A stretch of 64,000 nucleotides of DNA from Flavobacterium sp. Root935. GTDB lineage: Bacteria; Bacteroidota; Bacteroidia; Flavobacteriales; Flavobacteriaceae. The notes under the pieces are model-generated. The model worked only from the letters and a program-made list of their open reading frames with translations. It was not told where the DNA came from and made no database searches. The translations under genes were made by a program, and so were the position numbers. The stretch spans positions 796,835 through 860,834 of the forward strand of contig NZ_LMJL01000007.1 of assembly GCF_001429295.1 (NCBI RefSeq), written 5' to 3'. How positions within the stretch are numbered: position 1 is the stretch's first letter; the number at the start of each line of letters is the position of its first letter. This document shows, piece by piece, positions 24,590 through 32,819 of this stretch.

Positions 24590-25345
24590 TTAATTCTGCA
24601 AAGCTTTTTTTACCTCCGGCATCATTTTGTCCACAAATAATTTATAGGCTGATTCTGAAGGGTGTAAACCATCTGAAGCAACAAGATTGGGACTGTTGAG
24701 TCCTTGTCGTGTAATGTCTGTAATGGAAACAAAAGCCACTTGATTATTGGCACAATATTTCTCGGCAAAAGAATTGTATTGGTCAATTTCGGCAGAAATC
24801 GTTGAGGTTTGATCACCGGCGAGACTTTTTCCGTAAGGCGTGTAAGCATAATCTGGAATAGAAATGACTACAACATTTTTTCGGTCACCTTTGGCAAGCA
24901 TGATTGCTTTGGTTACCAATTCTGGAAATTCTTTTTCGTAAACCGAAAAATTTCTGTGTTGATATTGATTGTTTACACCAATTAAAAGCGTCACCAAATC
25001 GTAATTGGCTTCTGGATTTTGTGTGTTTATTGCTGAAAGTAAATTGGATGTTGTCCAGCCTGTTGTAGCAATTATTTTTAGCGAAATTGTACTGGAATAC
25101 ATCGCGTTTAAACTGGTCTTTAATTGTTCTGGAAAACGACATGTAGCACAAACACTCTGCCCGATTGTGTAACTGTCACCTAATGCTAAATAATTGATCG
25201 AACTAGCAATTGGTGGTTCTGGGGTTTTGGGAGGGTTTACAACTGGCGGTGTAGTTGTGATAGGGGCAGATTCTTCTGATGAGCTGCAGCTCAGAAGAAA
25301 TACTGAAAGTATAATGGTAACTATTTGTTTAAAATGTGGTTTCAT
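24590..25345 (-). CDS. SGNH/GDSL hydrolase lipoprotein, 251 aa
   Basis: Signal peptide with lipobox LLSC (Cys20), a Pro/Thr-rich linker, then a GDSL-type esterase domain. Block I GDSYTIG (Ser58), block III-like LIGVNNQY, and block V SDGLHPSE (Asp225, His228) are present, so the catalytic triad is complete. The Asn/Asp in block III is within GVNN. It is likely anchored in the outer or inner membrane and acts on an ester, possibly carbohydrate acetyl or lipid esters. The ATG at 25345 (MKPHFKQ) is preferred because the upstream extension lacks signal-peptide character. Confidence 0.85.
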   Translation of the reverse strand: MKPHFKQIVTIILSVFLLSCSSSEESAPITTTPPVVNPPKTPEPPIASSINYLALGDSYTIGQSVCATCRFPEQLKTSLNAMYSSTISLKIIATTGWTTSNLLSAINTQNPEANYDLVTLLIGVNNQYQHRNFSVYEKEFPELVTKAIMLAKGDRKNVVVISIPDYAYTPYGKSLAGDQTSTISAEIDQYNSFAEKYCANNQVAFVSITDITRQGLNSPNLVASDGLHPSESAYKLFVDKMMPEVKKALQN

Positions 25346-25416
25346 AATTTGTTTAAGTTTAAATCTTGAGGTCGTTTTAAACAAATAGTTACGTTAAATA
25401 TGCGGGTTTGGATTTA

Positions 25417-26199
25417 TTAAACCATTTCGGTTTTCATCACAATATCTTCTTCGATTGCATTCCAAAGTCCGATACGTCTTTCTAGGGCTAGAATAGAAAC
25501 TTCTTCTACTTCTTTCCATTTTTGAGCATCATCTTCGCATAATTCTGTAATCATCTGCATGGCCATTGGTCCGTGTTCGTCGGCATCCAATTCGATATGT
25601 CTTTCAAAATAGTAAAGCAATTTTGTCAAATCAACTTCGGGAAGATTCTTTTGGAAATTTTTTAGGATTTCAGTAAACATACTCGGAATCAAATCTTCTC
25701 TTCCAAAAGTAAATGCAGCGGCAATTTGGTGTGGTTTTCCTTCTTCAATAACTCTAAAAGTAAAATCTAAGAAAGCTTTCACATTCGGGTGCAGCTGACT
25801 TTGTTTAATAGCAACAAATATATTGTGAAGCGAACTTACTTCTGATAGGAAATTTAAAATACCAGTTGTGTCAGCGCCACAAGCTTCCATTGCTTCCAAA
25901 TACATTTCGTAGTGACTTTGTCTTCTTCCGTCAAGCGTTAAATCTGTTTCTTCGGCAAGAACAATTTCATTAATTAAATAACGAGTTTCTGGATTTTTAG
26001 TAGCAAACCAAGGAGTTGTTGTGCAGGTAAGTTTGGCTTGTAAAGCTTTCAATAACGACATAAAATCCCAAACAGCAAAAACATGACTTTCTAAAAAACT
26101 ATGTAAGTCATCTATGTTCTGAATCTTATTATATAAAGAATGTTTTAACAGTTGGTCTTTTTGTGGTTGTATGCTTTTGTTTATTGCTTCAATATTCAT
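25417..26199 (-). CDS. DUF3050 family protein, 260 aa
   Basis: All-helical protein whose first half (HSFLESHVFAVWDFMSLLKALQ) and conserved histidines match the DUF3050 family, which has a heme-oxygenase-like helical fold. Conserved-looking elements include AEETDLTLDGRRQSHYEMYLEAM and FTFGREDLIPSMF, with ERHIELDADEHGPMA near the C-terminus containing likely metal-ligand His and Glu residues. No signal peptide is present. The function is unknown. It is a single gene with about 70-90 nt to its neighbours. Confidence 0.8.
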   Translation of the reverse strand: MNIEAINKSIQPQKDQLLKHSLYNKIQNIDDLHSFLESHVFAVWDFMSLLKALQAKLTCTTTPWFATKNPETRYLINEIVLAEETDLTLDGRRQSHYEMYLEAMEACGADTTGILNFLSEVSSLHNIFVAIKQSQLHPNVKAFLDFTFRVIEEGKPHQIAAAFTFGREDLIPSMFTEILKNFQKNLPEVDLTKLLYYFERHIELDADEHGPMAMQMITELCEDDAQKWKEVEEVSILALERRIGLWNAIEEDIVMKTEMV

Positions 26200-26290
26200 T
26201 TTTGGAAAAAATTTTGGTGCAAAGATAAAAAGCTTCTTTGTTAGAAGAAGCTTTTTAGATCGATTTTGTATATATTTTAATAGTTGTCTA

Positions 26291-27469
26291 CTATTTAAAT
26301 GCTGGAATTCCAGTCACATCCATTCCAGTTATTAGTAAATGGATGTCATGAGTTCCTTCATAAGTAATTACACTTTCAAGGTTCATCATGTGACGCATAA
26401 TAGAGTATTCGCCAGTGATTCCCATACCTCCAAGCATTTGTCTAGCTTCTCTTGCAATGGTAATTGCCATGTTTACATTATTACGTTTTGCCATCGAAAT
26501 TTGTGCTGTAGTAGCTTTTCCTTCATTTCTTAAAACACCTAAACGCCAGGTTAATAATTGCGCTTTTGTGATTTCAGTAATCATTTCGGCTAATTTCTTT
26601 TGCTGTAATTGAGTACCTCCAATTGGTTTTCCAAACTGAATTCTTTCTTTAGAATATCTTAATGCCGTATCGTAACAGTCCATCGCCGCTCCTATTGCTC
26701 CCCAGGCAATTCCGTAACGAGCTGAATCTAAACAGCCAAGCGGAGCTCCTAAACCAGATTTATTAGGTAAAAGATTTTCTTTAGGAACTTTTACGTTATC
26801 AAAAATCAACTCTCCAGTTGCAGATGCACGAAGCGACCATTTATTATGCGTTTCTGGAGTTGTAAAACCTTCCATTCCTCGTTCTACAATTAAACCATGA
26901 ATTCTTCCTTCTTCATTTTTTGCCCAAACAATAGCAATATCAGCAAAAGGCGCATTTGAGATCCACATTTTGGCACCATTTAAAAGATAATGATCTCCCA
27001 TGTCTTTAAAATTGGTAATCATACTTCCAGGATCAGAACCGTGATCTGGTTCGGTCAAACCAAAACATCCTATAAATTCACCAGTTGCCAGCTTCGGAAG
27101 GTATTTCATTCGCTGTTCTTCATTACCATATTTCCAAATTGGATACATTACTAAAGAAGATTGAACAGATGAGGTAGATCTTACGCCAGAATCGCCTCTT
27201 TCAATTTCCTGCATGATTAAGCCGTAGGAGATTTGATCTAATCCCGCTCCGCCATATTCTACAGGAATATAAGGTCCGAAACCGCCAATTTCTCCAAGTC
27301 CTTTAATAATTTGTTTAGGAAATTCTGCTTTTTGAGCATATTCTTCTATTATAGGAGAAACTTCCTTTTTTACCCATGCACGAGCAGATTCTCGAACTAA
27401 TTTATGTTCGTCGGTTAGTAAATCATCTAGGTTATAATAATCTGGAGATTGAAATAAGTCTGGTTTCAT
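26291..27469 (-). CDS. Acyl-CoA dehydrogenase (glutaryl-CoA dehydrogenase-like), 392 aa
   Basis: Flavoprotein that oxidises acyl-CoA thioesters. FAD/substrate motifs are present: FGLTEPDHGSDPGSM, MWISNAPFADI, and the C-terminal catalytic Glu371 in ITYEGTHDIH. The YEGTHDIH context and the N-terminal LTDEHKLVRESARAWVKKEV resemble glutaryl-CoA dehydrogenases of lysine/tryptophan degradation, but substrate choice among short-chain acyl-CoAs cannot be fixed from sequence. Cytoplasmic, expected tetramer. Transcribed alone and divergent from a TPR/HTH regulator. Confidence 0.9.
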   Translation of the reverse strand: MKPDLFQSPDYYNLDDLLTDEHKLVRESARAWVKKEVSPIIEEYAQKAEFPKQIIKGLGEIGGFGPYIPVEYGGAGLDQISYGLIMQEIERGDSGVRSTSSVQSSLVMYPIWKYGNEEQRMKYLPKLATGEFIGCFGLTEPDHGSDPGSMITNFKDMGDHYLLNGAKMWISNAPFADIAIVWAKNEEGRIHGLIVERGMEGFTTPETHNKWSLRASATGELIFDNVKVPKENLLPNKSGLGAPLGCLDSARYGIAWGAIGAAMDCYDTALRYSKERIQFGKPIGGTQLQQKKLAEMITEITKAQLLTWRLGVLRNEGKATTAQISMAKRNNVNMAITIAREARQMLGGMGITGEYSIMRHMMNLESVITYEGTHDIHLLITGMDVTGIPAFK

Positions 27470-27581
27470 GTTTTTTAATTTTACTTAAACAAATTTACGT
27501 AATAAAAATATAACAAATAACGCTTAAATTGTTATATTTTTTTAAGGCAAAAATAAAATTAATAGGAATTTGGCAAATTAA

Positions 27582-27615
27582 TTGTAGTTTATTGATAATT
27601 TATAGACTATTTTTG
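27582..27615 (+). promoter_or_regulatory. Promoter of the TPR/HTH regulator gene
   Basis: TTG at 27582-27584, 23 nt, then TATTTTTG at 27608-27615, matching the Bacteroidota consensus at the long end of its spacing range. The ATG lies 19 nt downstream. Confidence 0.5.
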
Positions 27616-27634
27616 AATACCAAAAACTAATTAA

Positions 27635-29410
27635 ATGAGGCTGATCATCTCTTTTTTATTTTTATTGATACTTAATACTACTGTGGCTCAACCTAAAAAA
27701 GAGCTTACTGAACAAGAGTATTTAGAATTGCAGGATAAAATTCGTTTCAGCATGAACGGTAATTTTGATGAAGGACTTAAGTATGCTGCTGAATTACAAA
27801 AATCTAGTAATAATGAACATTTAGCTTTTGCTTATGGATCAGGATCTTATTTATATCAACTAAAGAACAATAGAGCTAAGTGTGATGAATGGTATAAAAA
27901 AGCACTAGAATATTATAATAGAATTCCCGAATCTGTTCAAAAAATAAATCTTCGCGCCTACTTATATAATTATAGAGGATTAACGGAATGGAAAAGAAAA
28001 AATTTCAGTAATGCTTTAAGTAATTACCAGGAAGGAATAAAACTTTCTACCAAAACATTGGATGTTATACAGATCGTTAAGTTTAAAAGCAATATAGCTT
28101 TAGTTAATGAAGAAGTAGGGAATTATGAACTTGCTATTAGAAATCTAAGGCAGAATAGTATTTTTTTAGATAAAAATGAAAGTCTATACGAAAAAGATCA
28201 ATTTCAAAATAGTAAAAGTAATATTTATACCAATTTAGGAAATGTCTATGAAGGCTATTTCATGAAAGCTCGAGGTAAATTATTTTTATTAGATTCTGCC
28301 GAATACTTTTATAAAAGAGCAATCAATTATTCGCAAAATTATTTAGACAATAAAATTACTTCTACTCTTAGTTTAGGAAATATTTATCTATACAAAAAAG
28401 ATTTTAAAAATGCAGAAAGAACCTACTTCGATATTTCGATGTATGCTAAGCAAAATAATGATGATTATTATTATAGGATTGCAAATTATAATTTAGGAGA
28501 CCTTTATCATTCATTAAAAAATTATGATAAAGCTTTGGTATTTTTAAAGAAGGTTGATTCTATGTCTGTTAAAGAAAAAAAAACAGATAGAATTTCTTTT
28601 CAGTCCAATTATCTTCAGGCTAAAATTTATAGTGCAAAAAATGAACCCGAATTAGCTTTCAAATATTCTAAAATGTATTTAGATTCTTATGAAAAGTACG
28701 AAGGAGAATTAAGAGAAGAAGCTTTAGAAGTCAATTACAAACTGGGTACGGCGAATCTTAGCGATGAGATGATAAGCATTCAAGAAAAGTATAAGTACGA
28801 GGTTTTATGGAATAAAGCCCTTAAAGTTTTATATGTTATTTTGGTTGTTGGAATTGTGTTTTTCCTAATTAAAAATATTCGCGACAAAAATAAAGCACAG
28901 AAAAAAATGAATGCTTTAATTGAAGAATTTAAAGCTAATCTGGAGAAAAAAGAAATTGAAAAAGCTGAAATCGAAAAAGCAGCTGCAGAACAAAATATAC
29001 TTGTTGAAACTCCAGAACTAGAAGATACATTACTTAAAAAGGAAAATGCAAACCTTAGTATTGATGAAGCTAAAGAAAATAAAATTGTAGAAAAATTATT
29101 GGCACTAGAAGAAAAATTAGAATACCTAAATCCTGATTTTACATTGTCTTATGTTGCCAAAAAAATCAAAACTAATACAACTTATTTGTCTTATGTTGTA
29201 AATAAACGATTTGGTAAATCTTTTGGAGAATATTCTAATGAGTTAAAAATTAATTATGTTATTAATCAAATGATTACAAACCACTTATATCGTAAATATT
29301 CAACACAGGCAATTGCAGAAAGTGTTGGGTTTAAGAATGCGGTTTCATTTGCAAAATCGTTTCGCAAAAGAACTGGAGTATCTCCAGCTCAATTTGCGAA
29401 CAATATTTAA
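27635..29410 (+). CDS. TPR sensor with membrane segment and C-terminal AraC-type HTH, 591 aa
   Basis: Signal peptide (residues 1-18), a periplasmic array of tetratricopeptide-like repeats (about 35-385), one membrane segment (about 395-415, VLYVILVVGIVFFLI), a charged coiled-coil linker (about 418-470, EKKEIEKAEIEKAAAEQ), and a cytoplasmic AraC-like HTH (about 490-591). One-component transmembrane regulators of this design are common in Flavobacteria. It lies directly upstream of, and convergent with, the double-glycine peptide cluster, so it may control that locus or the divergent acyl-CoA dehydrogenase; sequence does not decide. The ligand is unknown. Confidence 0.85.
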   Translation: MRLIISFLFLLILNTTVAQPKKELTEQEYLELQDKIRFSMNGNFDEGLKYAAELQKSSNNEHLAFAYGSGSYLYQLKNNRAKCDEWYKKALEYYNRIPESVQKINLRAYLYNYRGLTEWKRKNFSNALSNYQEGIKLSTKTLDVIQIVKFKSNIALVNEEVGNYELAIRNLRQNSIFLDKNESLYEKDQFQNSKSNIYTNLGNVYEGYFMKARGKLFLLDSAEYFYKRAINYSQNYLDNKITSTLSLGNIYLYKKDFKNAERTYFDISMYAKQNNDDYYYRIANYNLGDLYHSLKNYDKALVFLKKVDSMSVKEKKTDRISFQSNYLQAKIYSAKNEPELAFKYSKMYLDSYEKYEGELREEALEVNYKLGTANLSDEMISIQEKYKYEVLWNKALKVLYVILVVGIVFFLIKNIRDKNKAQKKMNALIEEFKANLEKKEIEKAEIEKAAAEQNILVETPELEDTLLKKENANLSIDEAKENKIVEKLLALEEKLEYLNPDFTLSYVAKKIKTNTTYLSYVVNKRFGKSFGEYSNELKINYVINQMITNHLYRKYSTQAIAESVGFKNAVSFAKSFRKRTGVSPAQFANNI

Positions 29411-29420
29411 AGCTGTACTA

Positions 29421-29567
29421 TTAACCATTTCCGTTTCCTCCAGTACCTTTAGCAGGATTGTTTTTTGGATCAACATCTTCTCCATCACCGCCTCGGATAA
29501 CTTTTTGAGCTTCTTTATTTATTTTTTCTAATTGAAAGTCTTCAAATGTCAATTTTATATTTTTCAT
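29421..29567 (-). CDS. Double-glycine-leader precursor peptide, copy 1, 48 aa
   Basis: MKNIKLTFEDFQLEKINK begins a helical leader that ends in the double-glycine site QKVIRGG (residues 21-27), followed by a 21-residue core DGEDVDPKNNPAK and GTGGNGNG. The leader-plus-GG form is that of peptides cut and exported by C39 peptidase-containing ABC transporters, one of which lies 3.8 kb away. No Cys, Ser/Thr is sparse, and the end is Gly/Asn only. It resembles the TIGR04149-like GG-leader peptide class of Bacteroidota. Copies 2-4 lie directly upstream; the stop-to-stop period to copy 2 is 191 nt. Confidence 0.8.
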   Translation of the reverse strand: MKNIKLTFEDFQLEKINKEAQKVIRGGDGEDVDPKNNPAKGTGGNGNG

Positions 29568-29611
29568 GTCGTATGTTTTTTAATTATTATTTACACTATT
29601 ATAAATGAGGG

Positions 29612-29758
29612 TTAACCATTTCCGTTTCCTCCAGTACCTTTAGCTGGATTGTTCTGCGGATCGACATCTTCTCCATCACCGCCTTTTATAACTTTTTGAG
29701 CTTCTTTATTTATTTTTTCTAATTGAAAATCTTTAATTGCCAATTTTATATTTTTCAT
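29612..29758 (-). CDS. Double-glycine-leader precursor peptide, copy 2, 48 aa
   Basis: Nearly identical to copy 1: leader MKNIKLAIKDFQLEKINK, site QKVIKGG, core DGEDVDPQNNPAK followed by GTGGNGNG. The core differs from copy 1 only by Gln for Lys. The 44-nt spacer to copy 1 is almost the same as the spacer to copy 3 (GTCGTATGTTTTTTAATTAT words), so the unit of gene plus spacer was duplicated in tandem recently. Confidence 0.8.
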   Translation of the reverse strand: MKNIKLAIKDFQLEKINKEAQKVIKGGDGEDVDPQNNPAKGTGGNGNG

Positions 29759-29802
29759 GTCGTATGTTTTTTAATTATTATTTACACTATTATAAATGAG
29801 AG

Positions 29803-29949
29803 TTAACCATTTCCGTTTCCTCCAGTACCTTTAGCTGGATTGTTCTGCGGATCCACATCTTCTCCATCACCGCCTTTTATAACTTTTTGAGCTTCTGTGC
29901 TTATTTTTTCTATTTCAAAATCTTTGATTTTCAGTGAATTATTTTTCAT
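29803..29949 (-). CDS. Double-glycine-leader precursor peptide, copy 3, 48 aa
   Basis: Leader MKNNSLKIKDFEIEKIST, site QKVIKGG, and a core identical to copy 2 (DGEDVDPQNNPAK plus GTGGNGNG). The leader has diverged more than the core, the opposite of many bacteriocin families, which hints that the core is under constraint. Confidence 0.8.
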   Translation of the reverse strand: MKNNSLKIKDFEIEKISTEAQKVIKGGDGEDVDPQNNPAKGTGGNGNG

Positions 29950-30012
29950 GTTTCTTTTTTTTTGGATTGCTTTTTATACTATTTACTATGTATTTTAATT
30001 TTGTAGAAAGAA

Positions 30013-30171
30013 TTAACCATTTCCGTTTCCTCCAGTACCTTTTACAGGATTGTTTGTGTCAGTAGGTGGTGGTGTTTGGCTGTCATTACCTCCGCCTTTA
30101 ATAGCTTGCTGTTGTTGTTTAGAAATTGTTTCTGTTTCAAAATTTTCTAATGTGAATGCTGAATTTTTCAT
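30013..30171 (-). CDS. Double-glycine-leader precursor peptide, copy 4 (divergent), 52 aa
   Basis: The first gene of the minus-strand array. Leader MKNSAFTLENFETETISK, cleavage site QQAIKGG, then GNDSQTPPPTDTNNPVK and the same GTGGNGNG end. The middle of the core is different and proline-rich, while the last 8 residues and the preceding NNP-x-K are kept in all four copies, which marks that C-terminal block as the functional or modified part. Confidence 0.78.
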   Translation of the reverse strand: MKNSAFTLENFETETISKQQQQAIKGGGNDSQTPPPTDTNNPVKGTGGNGNG

Positions 30172-30756
30172 GTCTTTTAATTTTTTTGGATTTAAATTTA
30201 ATACGATTAATCTTTCATAAAATTTTTAAGCAATTTTGTCATATTGCGATGAAAAAGCGCTAAAAATTGGTTTACGTTAAGAATTTTGGGTTGTTATTTT
30301 ACTTAAAAAAAACAATAAAATTGAACTTTATTTATAAGTTAAATCTTGTCAAATTATTTTTAAGCATTGCTTTTTTGGGGGGATTTTTGCTGCGAATTTG
30401 AGGTTGATTTTAGACTTTTTTTGAGTCATTTTAATCTCTTCTATTTTGTTTTTTCTTCTTCAAAACCATTCGATTTTGATACCATGTTTTTCATGTTTTT
30501 CGGTATTTAGATTATTGCTTTTCCAAAACTAGGCAAAAAGTAAAGCCGTTAATCGAAAATAGCCTTTCTGAGCTTTTTATACTAGATAATCAATCATAAT
30601 ATATTGTTTTACAGTAATTTATGTTGTGTACTATACTTGGTATAATTTATAAATTGTATGTGGTATAATTAATAAATTGTATATATGCATGCGATTTTTA
30701 TCAATAAAAACTACAATATTTGCAGTGTAATTATGATTTAAAAACGATCAAAAGCG
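30172..30756. other. 585-nt divergent intergenic region of the peptide locus
   Basis: Very AT-rich region between the minus-strand peptide array and the plus-strand VKOR gene. It contains a G-tract at about 30370-30382 (TTTTTTGGGGGGATTTTT), a pair of direct repeats at 30638-30682, and a near-consensus -7 element AATATTTG at 30715-30722. No coding frame or RNA gene is recognised. Confidence 0.5.
30638..30682. repeat. Two tandem copies of a 23-nt unit upstream of the VKOR gene
   Basis: TGGTATAATTTATAAATTGT and TGGTATAATTAATAAATTGT follow each other without a gap (start points 30638 and 30661). Each unit contains the palindromic AATTTATAAATT or a one-change variant. They sit about 75-120 nt before the start at 30757, where an operator would be expected. 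Confidence 0.6.
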
Positions 30757-32313
30757 ATGTTGAAACTGGTCCAAAAATTTCTACAAATTAATCGATACTC
30801 AGATATAAAAAATGAGTTCAAGGATCTGTTTTTGTCTCATCCCAATTATCCGAGTTTATTTGCGATTACAGATTCATTCGATTTGCTTTCTGTAGAGAAT
30901 GCAGCAGTAAGAGTTTCGAAAGAGCAAATTGTAGATTTACCGTCTAATTTTTTGGCGTATTTTAAAGATGAATTGATATTGGTTGAAAAGACTAAAAGTG
31001 GTGTTCGAATTACGACTAACAAAAAAGGAACTCAAAAGTTATCTTATGATAAATTTCTTTTGGACTGGAATGGAGTAATTGTTGCTATTGAGCCAAATAA
31101 TGTAGTTTCGAGAGATAATTTAAAAGTAGAATATAATTGGTTAAAATATTTTCTGCCTCTTGCCCTTCTTACAGGATTATCTTTTTTCTATAACGGCTTT
31201 GATTTATTTAGTACTATTTTTTTAGTAACATCAATATTGGGTTTAATCGTGAGCATATTTATTGTTCAGGAGAAATGGGGTGTTAAAAACACTGTAATTT
31301 CAAAATTTTGTAATTTAAGTTCTAACTCTTCTTGTCACTCAGTAATTAGTTTTAATGACGATATAGCAAATAGATGGTTGAGTTTTTCAGATTTACCATT
31401 GCTTTTCTTTAGTTCAAGCATTATTGCAATTTTGGTACAGCCATTGAGTTCAGCAGTTTTTGTTGGGTTTTTAAGTCTGTTGGCAATTCCAGTAGTAGTT
31501 TGTTCTATTTGGATTCAGAAATTTGAAATTCAAAAATGGTGTGTTATGTGTTTAGCAGTATCATTTTTAATTGTAGTTCAAAGTGTTTTATGGTTTTCAT
31601 CAGACCTATTTACATTGAGCTTTAGTTTAAGTGCTATTTTTCCTTATGTATTTTCTTTATTGCTTTTAATCCCGATTTGGGCAGCAGTTAAAGTGATGAT
31701 TAGAAAAATGCTCGATAATGAAAGTTCATTAAAAGAACTTAAAAAGTTTAAAAGAAATTATTCTTTATTAAACTTCTTGTCTAAGAAAGTAAAATACACA
31801 AAAGGATTTGAAGATTTAAGAGGGTTGAACTTTGGAAATAAAAATGCAGCCGTAAAGCTTTCTATTATACTAAGCCCAAGCTGCGGACACTGTTATAAAA
31901 CTTTTCAGGAAGCTTTTGATCTAGTATTAAAGTTTCCGGATAAAATATATTTGAACGTTCTTTTTAATATTAATCCAGAAAACAACGACAATCCTTATAA
32001 GGCAGTTGTTGAAAGACTTTTAACTATTAATAGAACAACGCCTGGAAAAACAGTAGAGGCAATTTCTGATTGGTACATTAAGAGAATGGTTCATAAAAAA
32101 TGGCTTAAAAAATGGCCTGTTGAGTCAGTGAGTATGATGATTAGTCAGGAAATTCAAAAACAATATGATTGGTGTTCAATGAATAATTTTAATTACACAC
32201 CAGTTAAAATTGTAAACGAAAGGTTATTTCCAAATGAATATGAGCTGAATGAGTTAAAATACTTCTTGAACGATTTTGTCGATGAAGTTCAAATTTTAGA
32301 AAAAACAGCATAA
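30757..32313 (+). CDS. C39-like / VKOR / thioredoxin fusion, membrane disulfide-forming protein, 518 aa
   Basis: Three parts in order. Residues 1-115 resemble a C39-type peptidase domain (SHPNYPSLFAITDSFDLLS, LPSNFLAYFKDELILVE, then a DWNGVIVAIEP strand) but have no catalytic Cys at the N-terminus, so it should bind rather than cut leaders. Residues 130-310 form a VKOR domain of membrane helices with both cysteine pairs: Cys185/Cys193 in the loop and Cys262-Cys265 (WCVMC). Residues 365-518 form a thioredoxin-like domain with SCGHC (Cys376/Cys379). This is the layout of a self-contained disulfide-bond generator. It lies 58 nt upstream of genes for Cys-rich precursor peptides, and the natural reading is that it oxidises those peptides. 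Confidence 0.85.
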   Translation: MLKLVQKFLQINRYSDIKNEFKDLFLSHPNYPSLFAITDSFDLLSVENAAVRVSKEQIVDLPSNFLAYFKDELILVEKTKSGVRITTNKKGTQKLSYDKFLLDWNGVIVAIEPNNVVSRDNLKVEYNWLKYFLPLALLTGLSFFYNGFDLFSTIFLVTSILGLIVSIFIVQEKWGVKNTVISKFCNLSSNSSCHSVISFNDDIANRWLSFSDLPLLFFSSSIIAILVQPLSSAVFVGFLSLLAIPVVVCSIWIQKFEIQKWCVMCLAVSFLIVVQSVLWFSSDLFTLSFSLSAIFPYVFSLLLLIPIWAAVKVMIRKMLDNESSLKELKKFKRNYSLLNFLSKKVKYTKGFEDLRGLNFGNKNAAVKLSIILSPSCGHCYKTFQEAFDLVLKFPDKIYLNVLFNINPENNDNPYKAVVERLLTINRTTPGKTVEAISDWYIKRMVHKKWLKKWPVESVSMMISQEIQKQYDWCSMNNFNYTPVKIVNERLFPNEYELNELKYFLNDFVDEVQILEKTA

Positions 32314-32371
32314 AATGAAAACAGAATTTAAACTGTTTAAATAGAAATAATAACCCCTAAAACCTGCAGTT

Positions 32372-32554
32372 ATGTTAAAGAATATTTTGAAGTTGAAAGG
32401 TGCAGTAGAATTATCTGCTAATGAGCAAAAAACAATAAACGGAAGTAACGCTCCTATTTGTGATGACGGATTTAAAGCTAAAAGATGTACAGAATTTGGA
32501 ACAGTATCATCATATTGGGATTGTGTGCCAAATAATTATGTCGGAAGCTGTTAA
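32372..32554 (+). CDS. Cys-rich leader-containing precursor peptide A, 60 aa, 4 Cys
   Basis: The leader MLKNILKLKGAVELSANEQK is followed by TINGS where related peptides have a double-glycine site, then a 35-residue core with Cys30, Cys39, Cys51 and Cys60. Four cysteines with a Cys at the very C-terminus suggest two disulfides. The leader closely matches those of the two following peptides, which marks it as one family. The variant Gly-Ser at the expected cut site might be processed after the Ser or less efficiently. Confidence 0.75.
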   Translation: MLKNILKLKGAVELSANEQKTINGSNAPICDDGFKAKRCTEFGTVSSYWDCVPNNYVGSC

Positions 32555-32622
32555 GGAAATTTTTAAGCATCAAGTTTTTTACAGATTTGAGGCTTATACC
32601 CAGAAAACGTAAATAACCAATT

Positions 32623-32757
32623 ATGTTAGAAAAGATTTTAAAAAGTAAAGAAACTAAAAAGCTGACAAAAAAAGAGCAGAAAAACATTTTGGCAGGTGAA
32701 TATGCACTAGAACCAAATTGTAATAATCCTGCTGACGAAAAATATTATGCTTGCTAA
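32623..32757 (+). CDS. Precursor peptide B, 44 aa, 2 Cys
   Basis: Leader MLEKILKSKETKKLTKKEQK, cleavage region NILAGE (Ala-Gly in place of Gly-Gly), and an 18-residue core with Cys33 and Cys44 (the last residue). One disulfide would close a ring of 12 residues. It shares the MLxxILxxKxxxxLxxxEQKxI leader pattern with its neighbours and is too short for most gene finders. Confidence 0.72.
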   Translation: MLEKILKSKETKKLTKKEQKNILAGEYALEPNCNNPADEKYYAC

Positions 32758-32819
32758 TTTGAATATTTAAATAGTAACAGAGACCAAAAACTCTGTTACT
32801 ATTAAAAATGAGATTAAAG

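Noticed and set aside
24398-24640. 80-codon plus-strand frame across the intergenic element
   Set aside because: Runs through the structured repeat and antisense to the AraC and SGNH gene ends.
29421-30171. Regular 191-nt repetition could suggest a CRISPR or satellite array
   Set aside because: Each unit is an intact reading frame with a GG leader and the repeat length is far from CRISPR spacing; there are no cas genes.
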